NCBI GenBank assembly: GCA_900548265.1
Contig: URKG01000001.1
Coordinates: forward strand, 1-64,000
Reading direction: 5' to 3'
Length of the DNA: 64,000 bases
Origin: an uncultured Collinsella sp.
GTDB taxonomy: Bacteria; Actinomycetota; Coriobacteriia; Coriobacteriales; Coriobacteriaceae
Positions 26,207 through 33,999 of the stretch are shown one piece after another. The notes beneath the pieces were generated by a model. The model saw only the letters and a list, made by a program, of their open reading frames with translations, was not told the DNA's origin and ran no database searches. Positions within the stretch are counted from its first letter, which is position 1. The number at the start of each line of letters is the position of its first letter. A program made the position numbers and the translations under genes.

Positions 26207-27175
26207 ATGAACGCACATAATCTGGTTCAGGAAATCATCGAGCGCAAGGGCAAGATCGAGAATGTCTTTTGGATCGCTTGCGGCGGTTCGATGATCGACC
26301 TGATGCCGGCCAACGAGCTGCTCAAGCGCGAGGCCACCACGTTTACCTCGACGGTCTACACGGCACGCGAGTTTTGCCTGATGGCCCCCAAGAGTCTAGG
26401 GCCGAAGTCGCTCGTTATTGCCTGCAGCCACAGCGGCAACACGCAGGAGGTCGTCGACGGCTGCGAGATGGCGTTGGCTGCCGGCGCCGAGGTCGTCGCC
26501 CTCACCGACTGCGAGGGCTCCAAGATCGACAACGGCAAGTGGACCACCTGGGTCTACCCCTGGGGCGAGGGCGTGTCGCAGGCCGAGGTGCCTCAGGGCA
26601 TCGGCGCTCTGATCGCCGCCGAGCTGCTCGACCAGCAGGAAGGCTACGAGGCGCTCGCCGACATGTACGAGGGCCTCAAGCAGATGGATGCCCTGTTGCC
26701 CGCTGCCCGCGAGAAGGTCAACGCCGAGCTGGGCGCCCGTTTTGCCGAGCTCTGCCAGCAGCATAAGTTCTTCTATATCCTGGGCTCCGGCCCCAACTTT
26801 AGCCAGACCTACGCTATGGCGATCTGCTCGCTCATGGAGATGCAGTGGCAGCACTGCTGCTATATCCACTCCGGCGAGTACTTCCACGGCCCCTTCGAGG
26901 CTACCGAGCCCGGCGTGTTCTACTTTGTGCAGCTTGGCGCCGGCGAGTGCCGCCCCATGGAGGAGCGCGCGCTTGCATTCCTCAACACGCACACCGATAC
27001 GATCATGGTGCTCGACGCGCTCGAGTACGGCGTGGGCGACGTGCCCGCCAGCGTGCGTTCGTACCTGGAGCCGATCTTCTTCTACAACATGAGCTGCGAG
27101 CTGCGCGCCGCGCGCGGCAAGGTCTTCGACCACAGCCCCGAGGTTCGTCGCTACATGGGCATCGAGCAGTACTAA
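26207..27175 (+). CDS. SIS-domain sugar-amine deglycase, copy 3
   Basis: The 322-residue third paralogue has IACGGSMIDLMPANELL, CSHSGNTQEVVDG, SGEYFHGPFEATE and the C-terminal RRYMGIEQY. The Glu in MEMQW is 16 residues before the His of YFHGPFE, as in the other two copies. It is the most divergent copy (GIEQ replaces WKL in the tail) and has its own regulator, so it probably acts on a different conjugate. AAGGAGGA precedes the ATG. No PTS gene is adjacent; it may depend on the one at 16110. Confidence 0.8.
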   Translation: MNAHNLVQEIIERKGKIENVFWIACGGSMIDLMPANELLKREATTFTSTVYTAREFCLMAPKSLGPKSLVIACSHSGNTQEVVDGCEMALAAGAEVVALTDCEGSKIDNGKWTTWVYPWGEGVSQAEVPQGIGALIAAELLDQQEGYEALADMYEGLKQMDALLPAAREKVNAELGARFAELCQQHKFFYILGSGPNFSQTYAMAICSLMEMQWQHCCYIHSGEYFHGPFEATEPGVFYFVQLGAGECRPMEERALAFLNTHTDTIMVLDALEYGVGDVPASVRSYLEPIFFYNMSCELRAARGKVFDHSPEVRRYMGIEQY

Positions 27176-27223
27176 GTAACCGGGAAAAGTATTCACCTTC
27201 GATTCGCAAGGGCACTGCGTGAG

Positions 27224-27268
27224 TCAAAAAAAGCGGGCCGCACCGGGGATTTCCGGCGCGGCCCGCTT
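27224..27268 (-). terminator. Shared terminator of SIS copy 3 and the dehydrogenase gene
   Basis: AAGCGGGCCGC (27231-27241) pairs with GCGGCCCGCTT (27258-27268), with an inner CCGG/CCGG. On the minus strand the stem is followed by seven T, which makes it a strong terminator for the dehydrogenase gene. Confidence 0.85.
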
Positions 27269-27309
27269 GGTATCGCGCTTAGATTTGCAAGGTTGCGGCA
27301 GCCAACGGC

Positions 27310-28287
27310 CTACTTTGCGTCGTAGCCCTCGGCGTCCCACCAGTCGAGCTGGGCGATGTTGTCGCGGATGTGCTGGCAGCTCTTGTGGAAGCCCTCGAGC
27401 TCGTGCTCGGACAGGTCGAGCGTGTAGACCTCCTCGACGCCCTCGGCGCCGATCACGCACGGCAGGGATGTGAAGATGCCCTCCTCGCCATACTGGCCGG
27501 TCATGAGCGTGGAGGCGGAAAGTACGGCGTGCTCGTTGTGCAGAACGGCAGCGCAGACGCGTGCGGCGGAGTTGGCGACGGCGTACTCGGTGCACTGCTT
27601 GCCCTGGTAGGTTACGTAGCCGCCCTTGCGTGCGAGCTCCTCGACCTCCATGTGGTCAAAGGCGTACTTGTCGGGGTTTTCGGCCTGGAGCTCGTTGAGG
27701 CTCTTGCCGGCGATGGTCGCGGCCTTAAAGGCAGCCAGCTGGCTAAAGCCGTGCTCGCCGATCATGTAGGCGTCGATGGACTTGGGGCTCACGCCGACCT
27801 TCTTGGAGATCTCGGTGCGCAGGCGGGCGGAGTCCAGGCCGCAGCCCGAGCCGATGATCTTCTTGGGATCGTAGCCGGTCAGGTGCCACAGCTCGGTGCA
27901 CACGACGTCGCAGGGGTTGGAGATGCTCACGAAGATGCCGTCAAAGCCGGCGTCGACGATGCGCTTGGCAAAGGTGCGGGCGGCGTCGGTGGTAAAGAAC
28001 AGCTCGCCGTCGCGGTTGCCAGCTGCCAGCGCGACCTTACCGGCGGCGTTGACGATGACGTCGCAGCAGGCCAGCTCCTCGTAGTGGTCGTAGCAGTTGA
28101 CGATCTTGGTGTTATACGGGACAAACGAAAGGGAGTCGCGCAGGTCCTGGACCTCGGACGTCACCTTGGCCTCGTTGATATCGCACAGGTACAGCTCGTC
28201 GGCAATGCCCTGCATAAGCAGGCTGTTGGCGACATGTGCTCCTACGTGGCCCTGGCCGACCACACCGATCTTACGCGTCTGGTACAT
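27310..28287 (-). CDS. L-2-hydroxyacid dehydrogenase of the lactate/malate dehydrogenase family
   Basis: The 325-residue NAD-dependent enzyme interconverts a 2-oxoacid and an L-2-hydroxyacid. It has the Rossmann turn IGVVGQGHVGAHVA, the catalytic Arg in NRDGEL, SISNPCDV, the substrate Arg in DSARLRTE and the catalytic His in IGEHGFSQ. The specificity loop (AAGKVALAAGNRDG) lacks the Gln of true lactate dehydrogenases and is closer in style to L-2-hydroxyisocaproate dehydrogenase. The start at 28287 follows AAAGGA on the minus strand; the frame is open further upstream but without such a site. L-lactate dehydrogenase remains possible. Confidence 0.8.
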   Translation of the reverse strand: MYQTRKIGVVGQGHVGAHVANSLLMQGIADELYLCDINEAKVTSEVQDLRDSLSFVPYNTKIVNCYDHYEELACCDVIVNAAGKVALAAGNRDGELFFTTDAARTFAKRIVDAGFDGIFVSISNPCDVVCTELWHLTGYDPKKIIGSGCGLDSARLRTEISKKVGVSPKSIDAYMIGEHGFSQLAAFKAATIAGKSLNELQAENPDKYAFDHMEVEELARKGGYVTYQGKQCTEYAVANSAARVCAAVLHNEHAVLSASTLMTGQYGEEGIFTSLPCVIGAEGVEEVYTLDLSEHELEGFHKSCQHIRDNIAQLDWWDAEGYDAK

Positions 28288-28498
28288 ATATGTATCCTTT
28301 CGGCCGAGTTTTTCGCGTCGAACCATTGTAGCGTCCAGCTGACACTTTGCTAGACTAAAGCGCCGTAGATTTTTAGGACATGCCTTAATCTCTACTTTTG
28401 GAGTGATTTGGGCCGCTGACGGCATCGCTGGGCGATGTGCTCGCGCGGATGGGGCCGCTCGTTGTACCATAGCTGCAACTGACTCGTAAGGAGCATCC

Positions 28499-29425
28499 AT
28501 GCCCATTCGCATCCCCGACGCCCTCCCTGCCGCCGCGCAGCTTGAGAGCGAGAACATCTTTGTCATGACCGAGTACCGCGCGTTGCACCAGGACATCCGT
28601 CCGCTGCGCGTGCTCATTCTCAACCTCATGCCCACCAAGATTGCCACCGAGACGCAGATCATGCGAAAGCTCTCCAACACGCCGCTGCAGGTGGAGGTGG
28701 ACCTGCTGCGCACCAAGACGCACGAGGCCACGCACGTAAGCGCCGGCCACCTGGAGACGTTCTACCGCACGTTCGACGACATCCGCGACATCCACTACGA
28801 CGGCCTGATCATCACGGGCGCGCCGGTGGAACAGATGCCGTTCGAAGAGGTCGACTACTGGCCCGAGCTCTGCCAGATCATGGATTGGTCAACCACGCAC
28901 GTGCACTCTACGCTGCACATTTGTTGGGGCGCGCAGGCTGGTCTGTACCATCATTACGGTATTCAGAAGTACGACCTGCCGGCAAAGGCGAGTGGCGTGT
29001 TTGAGCATTATCTGGTGAAGCCGCAAAGCCCGCTGGTCCGCGGCTTCGACGACCGTTTCTATGCCGTGCATTCGCGCAACACCGATGTGCGCCGCGAGGA
29101 CGTGGAGGCCGAGCCGCAGCTTGAGGTCGTGGCCGTGTCCGACGAGGTGGGCCTGTACATCGTCAAGTCGACCGACAGCCGTCGCTTCTTTGTCTTTGGC
29201 CATCCCGAGTACGATACCGACACGTTGCGCCTGGAGTACGAGCGCGACGTGAAGCGCGGCCTCAACCCTCAGGTGCCGGCGCATTACTTCCCGGGTGACG
29301 ACCCCGCCGCCGAGCCGCGCAACGTCTGGCGCAGCCAGGCTCAGCTGCTCTACACCAACTGGCTCAACTACTACGTTTACCAGACCACGCCCTACGACCT
29401 GGCCCGCGCCGGCGAGGAGCACTAG
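28499..29425 (+). CDS. metA: Homoserine O-acyltransferase, predicted acetyl-CoA-specific
   Basis: MetA activates homoserine for methionine synthesis. The 308-residue protein has the family's Cys142 in HICWGAQAGLYHHYG and the His/Glu pair in FGHPEYD. Residue 111 is Glu (GAPVEQMPFEE). Published work on MetA proteins links Glu at this site to acetyl-CoA and Gly (as in E. coli) to succinyl-CoA, so acetylation is expected. AAGGAG precedes the ATG. No S-box or other methionine riboswitch is evident in the 211-bp upstream space. Confidence 0.93.
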   Translation: MPIRIPDALPAAAQLESENIFVMTEYRALHQDIRPLRVLILNLMPTKIATETQIMRKLSNTPLQVEVDLLRTKTHEATHVSAGHLETFYRTFDDIRDIHYDGLIITGAPVEQMPFEEVDYWPELCQIMDWSTTHVHSTLHICWGAQAGLYHHYGIQKYDLPAKASGVFEHYLVKPQSPLVRGFDDRFYAVHSRNTDVRREDVEAEPQLEVVAVSDEVGLYIVKSTDSRRFFVFGHPEYDTDTLRLEYERDVKRGLNPQVPAHYFPGDDPAAEPRNVWRSQAQLLYTNWLNYYVYQTTPYDLARAGEEH

Positions 29426-29448
29426 ACTGCCGGGAGGTATGCTGGCAT

Positions 29449-30045
29449 TTAGGCGCTGACGATGTTGGGCAGTGGCAGATCGTGGGCGTCGGTGGGAACG
29501 TGGTCGACACGCTGTTCGTCAAAGGCGATGCCGACGATTTGGCATACGGGCGAGAGCATGGGCAGGTAGCGGTCATAGCAGCCGCCGCCGTAGCCTAGGC
29601 GCGTGCCGGCGCGGTCGAATGCTACGAGCGGCATGACGATCATGTCGAGAGCTTCGGCAGGCACGATAGGGAAGCGGCCGCTGTCGATGTTTATGGCCGC
29701 GAAAGCCCGTGTGGGGTGGGCGATAAACGGAGCCGCGGACGCATCGTCGGCGGCAACTGCCCGCATGCACATGCGCTGGCCACAAGCTGCGGCATCAATT
29801 GCCGAGAGCATGCACGGATAGGCTACGCGCCAGCCGCGTTTGGCGGCCGCAGCGGCAAACGCGGCTGGGTCAACTTCGGAGCCCATCGCGGCATAGATGG
29901 CAACGGTGTGCGGCGCCGCGGCATCCAAGCGATCCAACAGCTCAACAAGCCGCGCGCAGATAACGGCAGACTTCGCTGCCCGCAAGTCCAAATCAAGAGC
30001 ATCGCGCCGAGCAATCACCGCCCGCCGCAACTCAGCCTTGTCCAT
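29449..30045 (-). CDS. 5-formyltetrahydrofolate cyclo-ligase
   Basis: The 198-residue enzyme converts 5-formyl-THF to 5,10-methenyl-THF with ATP. It shows the N-terminal basic helix KAELRRAVIARRDAL, IYAAMGSEVDPAAF, and the ATP/folate signature LGYGGGCYDRYL. Length is normal. The ATG at 30045 is used because an AGAGAGG site precedes it. It is convergent with metA; both feed one-carbon metabolism, though separate transcription is likely. Confidence 0.92.
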   Translation of the reverse strand: MDKAELRRAVIARRDALDLDLRAAKSAVICARLVELLDRLDAAAPHTVAIYAAMGSEVDPAAFAAAAAKRGWRVAYPCMLSAIDAAACGQRMCMRAVAADDASAAPFIAHPTRAFAAINIDSGRFPIVPAEALDMIVMPLVAFDRAGTRLGYGGGCYDRYLPMLSPVCQIVGIAFDEQRVDHVPTDAHDLPLPNIVSA

Positions 30046-30063
30046 CCCGGCCCTCTCTCCCAA

Positions 30064-30108
30064 ACCTACCAAAAAGGGACAGGTTTATTTTGGCAGGTTT
30101 TATCTGGG
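30064..30108. repeat. ACCTACCAAAA repeat, copy 3 (inverted)
   Basis: This is the reverse complement of the copy at 19995-20038, ending in GGTTTTATCTGGG. It starts 18 bases upstream of the cyclo-ligase start codon, so it lies in that gene's promoter region. Confidence 0.75.
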
Positions 30109-30199
30109 TAAACACCCAAATCACCACACAAACCATCGCAAAGGGGGCAGTTCATGGACACCTTCGTGGGTTTTGACGAAGAGCGGGTGTTCGCGGCGG

Positions 30200-30343
30200 T
30201 TTGTCTCGATCTGTAACAGTAACTCGGCAAAATTGGACCTAGATGTTACAGATTGAGACAAAGGGCCGGCGTCATCCGGAAACGTCTCGATTTGTAACAT
30301 CTGGAGCCAATATTGCCGCCTTAGCGTTACAGATCGAGACAAA
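30200..30343. repeat. Two tandem inverted-repeat units (GTTACAGATCGAGACAAA)
   Basis: The 18-mer TTTGTCTCGATCTGTAAC and its complement occur four times in alternating orientation: 30200-30217 with 30245-30262, and 30284-30298 with 30326-30343. This makes two units of 63 and 60 bp separated by 21 bp. No coding sequence overlaps. It lies between the M16C gene and the cyclo-ligase gene. Confidence 0.8.
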
Positions 30344-30366
30344 TCGGCAGACTGCGGCAAAAGAAA

Positions 30367-30403
30367 AAGGTAGATTCTCGGGCATGTCCCAAAAATCTAC
30401 CTT
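30367..30403 (-). terminator. Terminator of the M16C peptidase gene
   Basis: AAGGTAGATT (30367-30376) pairs with AATCTACCTT (30394-30403), with an inner CGGG/TCCC. On the minus strand the stem is followed by TTTCTTTT. Confidence 0.8.
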
Positions 30404-30409
30404 GGTGCC

Positions 30410-33400
30410 TTAGCCCAGCAGGTCGACTACGTTGAAGCCGGCGTTGCTCTTGGCGATGACGTCGCGGCCGCCAAAGACGCAGGTCGGCGAATCGGCCGCG
30501 ATGCGCGTCACGTCGGCGCCGAGCGAGCGAAGCTCGGCGGGCGTGGCGGCGAGCATTTGGGCGCGGCGCTCCTCGCGTGCGTGCGGATCGAGCCCGGCCA
30601 GGTAGGTCGTGTTGCGACGCTTGGTGAGCGCGTACGGCTTCACCGGCGCGTCCATGCCGCTCACGCAGCTCACGATAAAGCCCTCGAAGGCGGCCTCGTC
30701 GGGCTCAAAGCTGCCGAGCCATTCGCCTGCGCGCGCCACGCGCTCAATCGAAGGATCGACCGCCGGGTCGCGGTAGGTGTAGAACGCCGCCTGACGCTCG
30801 CCGGCCGCGCGGAATCCGCAGCCGTACGCGCCGCCCTTCACGCGGATCTCGTTCCACAGGTAGTCGTAGGAGAGTGCGTTGGCAGCAACCGCCCAGGCGC
30901 CCGTCACTTCGAGCCCCAAGCGACGCGGATCGCACGCGCTCGCCGCAAAGCAGATGTCGCTGGGGATGACAAAGGCCTCGTGGCGGTCGCGCGGCTTCGG
31001 CACCACGAGCGCGTCGTTGCCGGCAATGCCCGCCGCACCCGCGCCCAGCCCCAGGTCGCCCGCAGCATTCCAGTACGCGTCAAAGTCCTCATCGCTGCCG
31101 GTAAAGCTCGCCAGGCAGCCGTCGGCCACAAAGATACGACCTGCCAGCTCGGTAAGCTTGGCGCGCAGACCGTCCAGGCGCTCGTCAAAGTGTTCGAGCA
31201 AATCGCGCAGGAACAGATAGAAATCAACGCCCGAAAGCTGCTCGCACACCACGGCCGAAGGCGAGCTGTAGCTCATCGCGCGACCGAGTGCCGCCGAGTG
31301 ACCGTTGTTGATAAACCCCTGCTCAAGCCCAATGCGAATCTGTGTGAGCACGTCGCGGACGCGGTCGGCGTCGGCATCCGCCAGCAGCGTGTTCGACCAC
31401 ACCTCGCGCGGCAGGCTCGCCAGCGCATTGATCTTCTCGGACAGGGCGCCGGCGCTCACCAGCAGGTAGGGGTGCACGCCGTCCACGTCGGGTTGGGTCA
31501 TGACCTCGGTCGTAAAGCTCAAAAAGCCCAGCTTGCCGGCGAGCAAGTTGTCGAGCTCCTCGGCCGAGTGCTCGCTCGTGGGCAGCTGTTTGAGCAGGCG
31601 GCAGAGCAGTGTCACATAGGGCAGGTCCTCAAACGCGACGCAGCTCAGGTCGAAATACTGCATGGCGTAGGCCAGACGGTTGGTGGGGATGCCGTGGCGC
31701 AAGCAGGGGATGGGCGCGGTCGTGTCTACGACCAGCGGCGGCTCGGGGCGCGCCTCGCCAATGTCGGACACGCGCAGGCGCGGCAGCGTGGCCTTGGCCT
31801 CGGGTGTGTCTTCCGCCTCCTGTGCGGCACGCAGCGCAGCCGTGCGCTCGACCACGTCGGCCAGCTCGGCATCGGTCATGGCATCGCGCTTGGCTGCCAG
31901 CTCGGCAGCTTCGGCGCCCTCCGAACCCTCGGCGGCATTCACCGGCACCAGCTCGACCAGCGCCATGTGATCGTTCTGCAGCACCAGCTCGCGCAGCAGG
32001 TCCTCAAAATAGCTGCCGTCCAGCTCGCCACGCAGCTCCTCGTACACCGGGCCGTACTTGAGTGCCAGCGTCGCGGCGTCGTCATCGTAGAGCCAGGTGC
32101 TCAGCGCGTCGCACGCAATGGCCACGCCGTCGGCGATGCCATAGTCGCGCTGGCGCAGGTCGTACTCGTTGCTGCTGATGATGGCCTCCAGGCGCTCGCG
32201 CGGAACGCCGTGCTCGCACAGGTCGCGGCAGGCGTCCTGGAACACGCGGCGCAGCTCGCGCGCCACGCCGGGCTGTGCATTTTGCAGCATGATGAGCTCG
32301 TAGGGCTGCAGGCTCTCGGCCGCGGTGTAGCTCACCACGTTGCCGCCCAGGCCGGCGGTCAGAATGGCCTTCTTAACTGGTGCCTCGTTGGAACCCAGCA
32401 ACGCCTCGAACAGGATATCCGCCGCAATCGTGCGCTTGCGGTCGAGCGCGCTGCCCAGCACCAGGCCCAGGCCCACCAGGGCGTTCTCGGGCGTAGTGGC
32501 CATCTCGACGCGCTTATACTCGCAGGTCACAGGCTCCTGCACGCCCAGCGGATTGGGCGCCAGCGTAGACGGGTCCTCGCCGGCGGCAACGGCAGCGTCC
32601 ATGCGGCGGCTCGCGGCGCTCGGCTGCGACAGGTAGCGCTCGTCCAAAAAGGCCAGCGCGCGGTCCACGTCCAGGTCGCCGTAGAGCGTGATGTAGGAGT
32701 TGGAAGGATTGTAGTGGCGCGCGTGCGTGTCCAGGAACTGCTCGTAGGTGAGCGCGGGAATCGCGCGCGGGTCGCCACCGCTCTCGTGCGCATAGGCGGT
32801 GTCGGGATAGAGCGCGGCGTTGACGGCGTCGTCCAGCACGCTCATGGGGTCGGACAGCGCGCCCTTCATCTCGTTGAACACCACGCCGTTATAGCGCAGT
32901 GTGCCCTTGCGCAGGCTCGCGGAGCTGTCGTCGCCCTCGCTCTCGGCGCCCTCCGGCAGGTCCAGCTCGTAGTGCCAGCCCTCCTGCTCAAAAATGGTGG
33001 GCTTGGTGTAGATGGCCGGGTTAAACACCGCGTCAAGGTACACGTCCATCAGGTTGTACAGGTCCTGCTCGTTGGTGGTGGCAACGGGGTAGATGGTTTT
33101 GTCGGGGTAGGTCATGGCGTTGAGGAACGTCTGCATGGAGCTCTTGATCAGGTCCACGAACGGCTCCTTGACGGGGAACTTGGCCGATCCGCACAGCACC
33201 GAGTGCTCAAGAATATGGAACACGCCGGTGGAATCGGCCGGCGGCGTCTTAAAGCCAATGGCAAAGGCCTTGTTTTCGTCGTCGCACGCCAGGTACAGCA
33301 GGCGAGCGCCCGATGCGGTGTGGCGCAGCACGTAGGCGTCCGAGTCGAGCTCGGGCACGGTCTCGCAGCGCTCGACGGCAAAGCCGTGGCAGGTGGTGCC

Positions 33401-33454
33401 GGGTGCCAGCAGCGCGGCGGCTGCGGCGCGCGGGTCGGTTGAGGTGGTGGGCAT
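30410..33454 (-). CDS. M16C-family zinc metallopeptidase (presequence-protease-like)
   Basis: The 1,014-residue protein has the inverted zinc motif HxxEH in FHILEHSVLCG, near residue 89, and four M16 domains, as in PreP/CymA-type peptidases that degrade short unfolded peptides inside a closing chamber. No signal peptide is seen, so it is cytoplasmic. C-terminal KGGAYGCGFRAAGERQAAFYTYRDP carries the Arg/Tyr substrate-binding motif (shown in part: KGGAYGCGF, FYTYRDP). The start at 33454 is preceded by AAAGGAG on the minus strand. Its upstream region holds unusual repeat arrays. Confidence 0.92.
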   Translation of the reverse strand: MPTTSTDPRAAAAALLAPGTTCHGFAVERCETVPELDSDAYVLRHTASGARLLYLACDDENKAFAIGFKTPPADSTGVFHILEHSVLCGSAKFPVKEPFVDLIKSSMQTFLNAMTYPDKTIYPVATTNEQDLYNLMDVYLDAVFNPAIYTKPTIFEQEGWHYELDLPEGAESEGDDSSASLRKGTLRYNGVVFNEMKGALSDPMSVLDDAVNAALYPDTAYAHESGGDPRAIPALTYEQFLDTHARHYNPSNSYITLYGDLDVDRALAFLDERYLSQPSAASRRMDAAVAAGEDPSTLAPNPLGVQEPVTCEYKRVEMATTPENALVGLGLVLGSALDRKRTIAADILFEALLGSNEAPVKKAILTAGLGGNVVSYTAAESLQPYELIMLQNAQPGVARELRRVFQDACRDLCEHGVPRERLEAIISSNEYDLRQRDYGIADGVAIACDALSTWLYDDDAATLALKYGPVYEELRGELDGSYFEDLLRELVLQNDHMALVELVPVNAAEGSEGAEAAELAAKRDAMTDAELADVVERTAALRAAQEAEDTPEAKATLPRLRVSDIGEARPEPPLVVDTTAPIPCLRHGIPTNRLAYAMQYFDLSCVAFEDLPYVTLLCRLLKQLPTSEHSAEELDNLLAGKLGFLSFTTEVMTQPDVDGVHPYLLVSAGALSEKINALASLPREVWSNTLLADADADRVRDVLTQIRIGLEQGFINNGHSAALGRAMSYSSPSAVVCEQLSGVDFYLFLRDLLEHFDERLDGLRAKLTELAGRIFVADGCLASFTGSDEDFDAYWNAAGDLGLGAGAAGIAGNDALVVPKPRDRHEAFVIPSDICFAASACDPRRLGLEVTGAWAVAANALSYDYLWNEIRVKGGAYGCGFRAAGERQAAFYTYRDPAVDPSIERVARAGEWLGSFEPDEAAFEGFIVSCVSGMDAPVKPYALTKRRNTTYLAGLDPHAREERRAQMLAATPAELRSLGADVTRIAADSPTCVFGGRDVIAKSNAGFNVVDLLG

Positions 33455-33544
33455 ATGCAGTCTCCTTTGACGCCCCAGCGGGGGCGAATCGAGTCGAATC
33501 CTCGAGAGTATACCCATATGGGGCCCTCGACCAATCTGCCGGAT

Positions 33545-33688
33545 GAGCGTGGATTTTCGGACACACGAGCGTGGAAATTCGGACGCCCATCAAATGAGCG
33601 TGGATTTTCGGACGAAATCGGCTGCCAAAAGCCCAAAAACCGTCCAAATATCCACCCTCATTTCCCGACCGTCCAAAAATCCACGCTC
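33545..33688. repeat. Array of an 18-bp motif, three direct and two inverted
   Basis: GAGCGTGGATTTTCGGAC is at 33545-33562 and 33596-33613, with a two-base variant at 33567-33584. Inverted forms are at 33642-33659 and 33671-33688. The array lies 90-235 bases upstream of the M16C start codon. The mix of orientations allows a large hairpin or multiple protein sites. Confidence 0.75.
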
Positions 33689-33700
33689 GTCCGTCACTCA

Positions 33701-33955
33701 CGTATCTCTCATCTCTCATTTGTCACTAATACGAGAGATGGCACAAAGACGAGAGATAATTACGAGAGATAACTGAGCAGCAAAGAGACAAGAAATCACG
33801 GCATTGTCTCAATACCGATTGTTCTACCAGCAAAAACATGTTTAAATGAAACAGATGGCAGATATCTTATCTCTCATCTTTCACTCATCTCTAATACGAG
33901 AGATAACAGAGAGACAAGAGATAATTACGAGAGATAACTGAGAGACGAAGGAAAT
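33701..33955. repeat. Duplicated AT-rich GAGAGATA repeats before the AlbA_2 gene
   Basis: Two blocks carry ATCTCTCAT followed by ACGAGAGATA in opposite orientation. A 26-bp stretch is identical between them (33752-33777 and 33917-33942). The block is AT-rich beside its neighbours. It occupies the promoter region of the gene at 34000 and may be its operator. Confidence 0.7.
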
Positions 33956-33999
33956 CTATTCGCGGCATTCTCCGCCGGACCGAGCGAAAGGACGTGCAG

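Noticed and set aside
28288..28498. S-box or other methionine riboswitch before metA
   Set aside because: No conserved S-box core or terminator pair was found in the 211-bp space.
30557..33442. 961-residue open frame on the plus strand over the M16C gene
   Set aside because: Antisense shadow with long Val/Gly/His/Arg runs; the minus-strand gene has the HxxEH site and a good ribosome site.
33545..33688. CRISPR array
   Set aside because: The repeats are 18 bp, occur in both orientations, and the gaps are as short as 4 bp; no cas gene is near.
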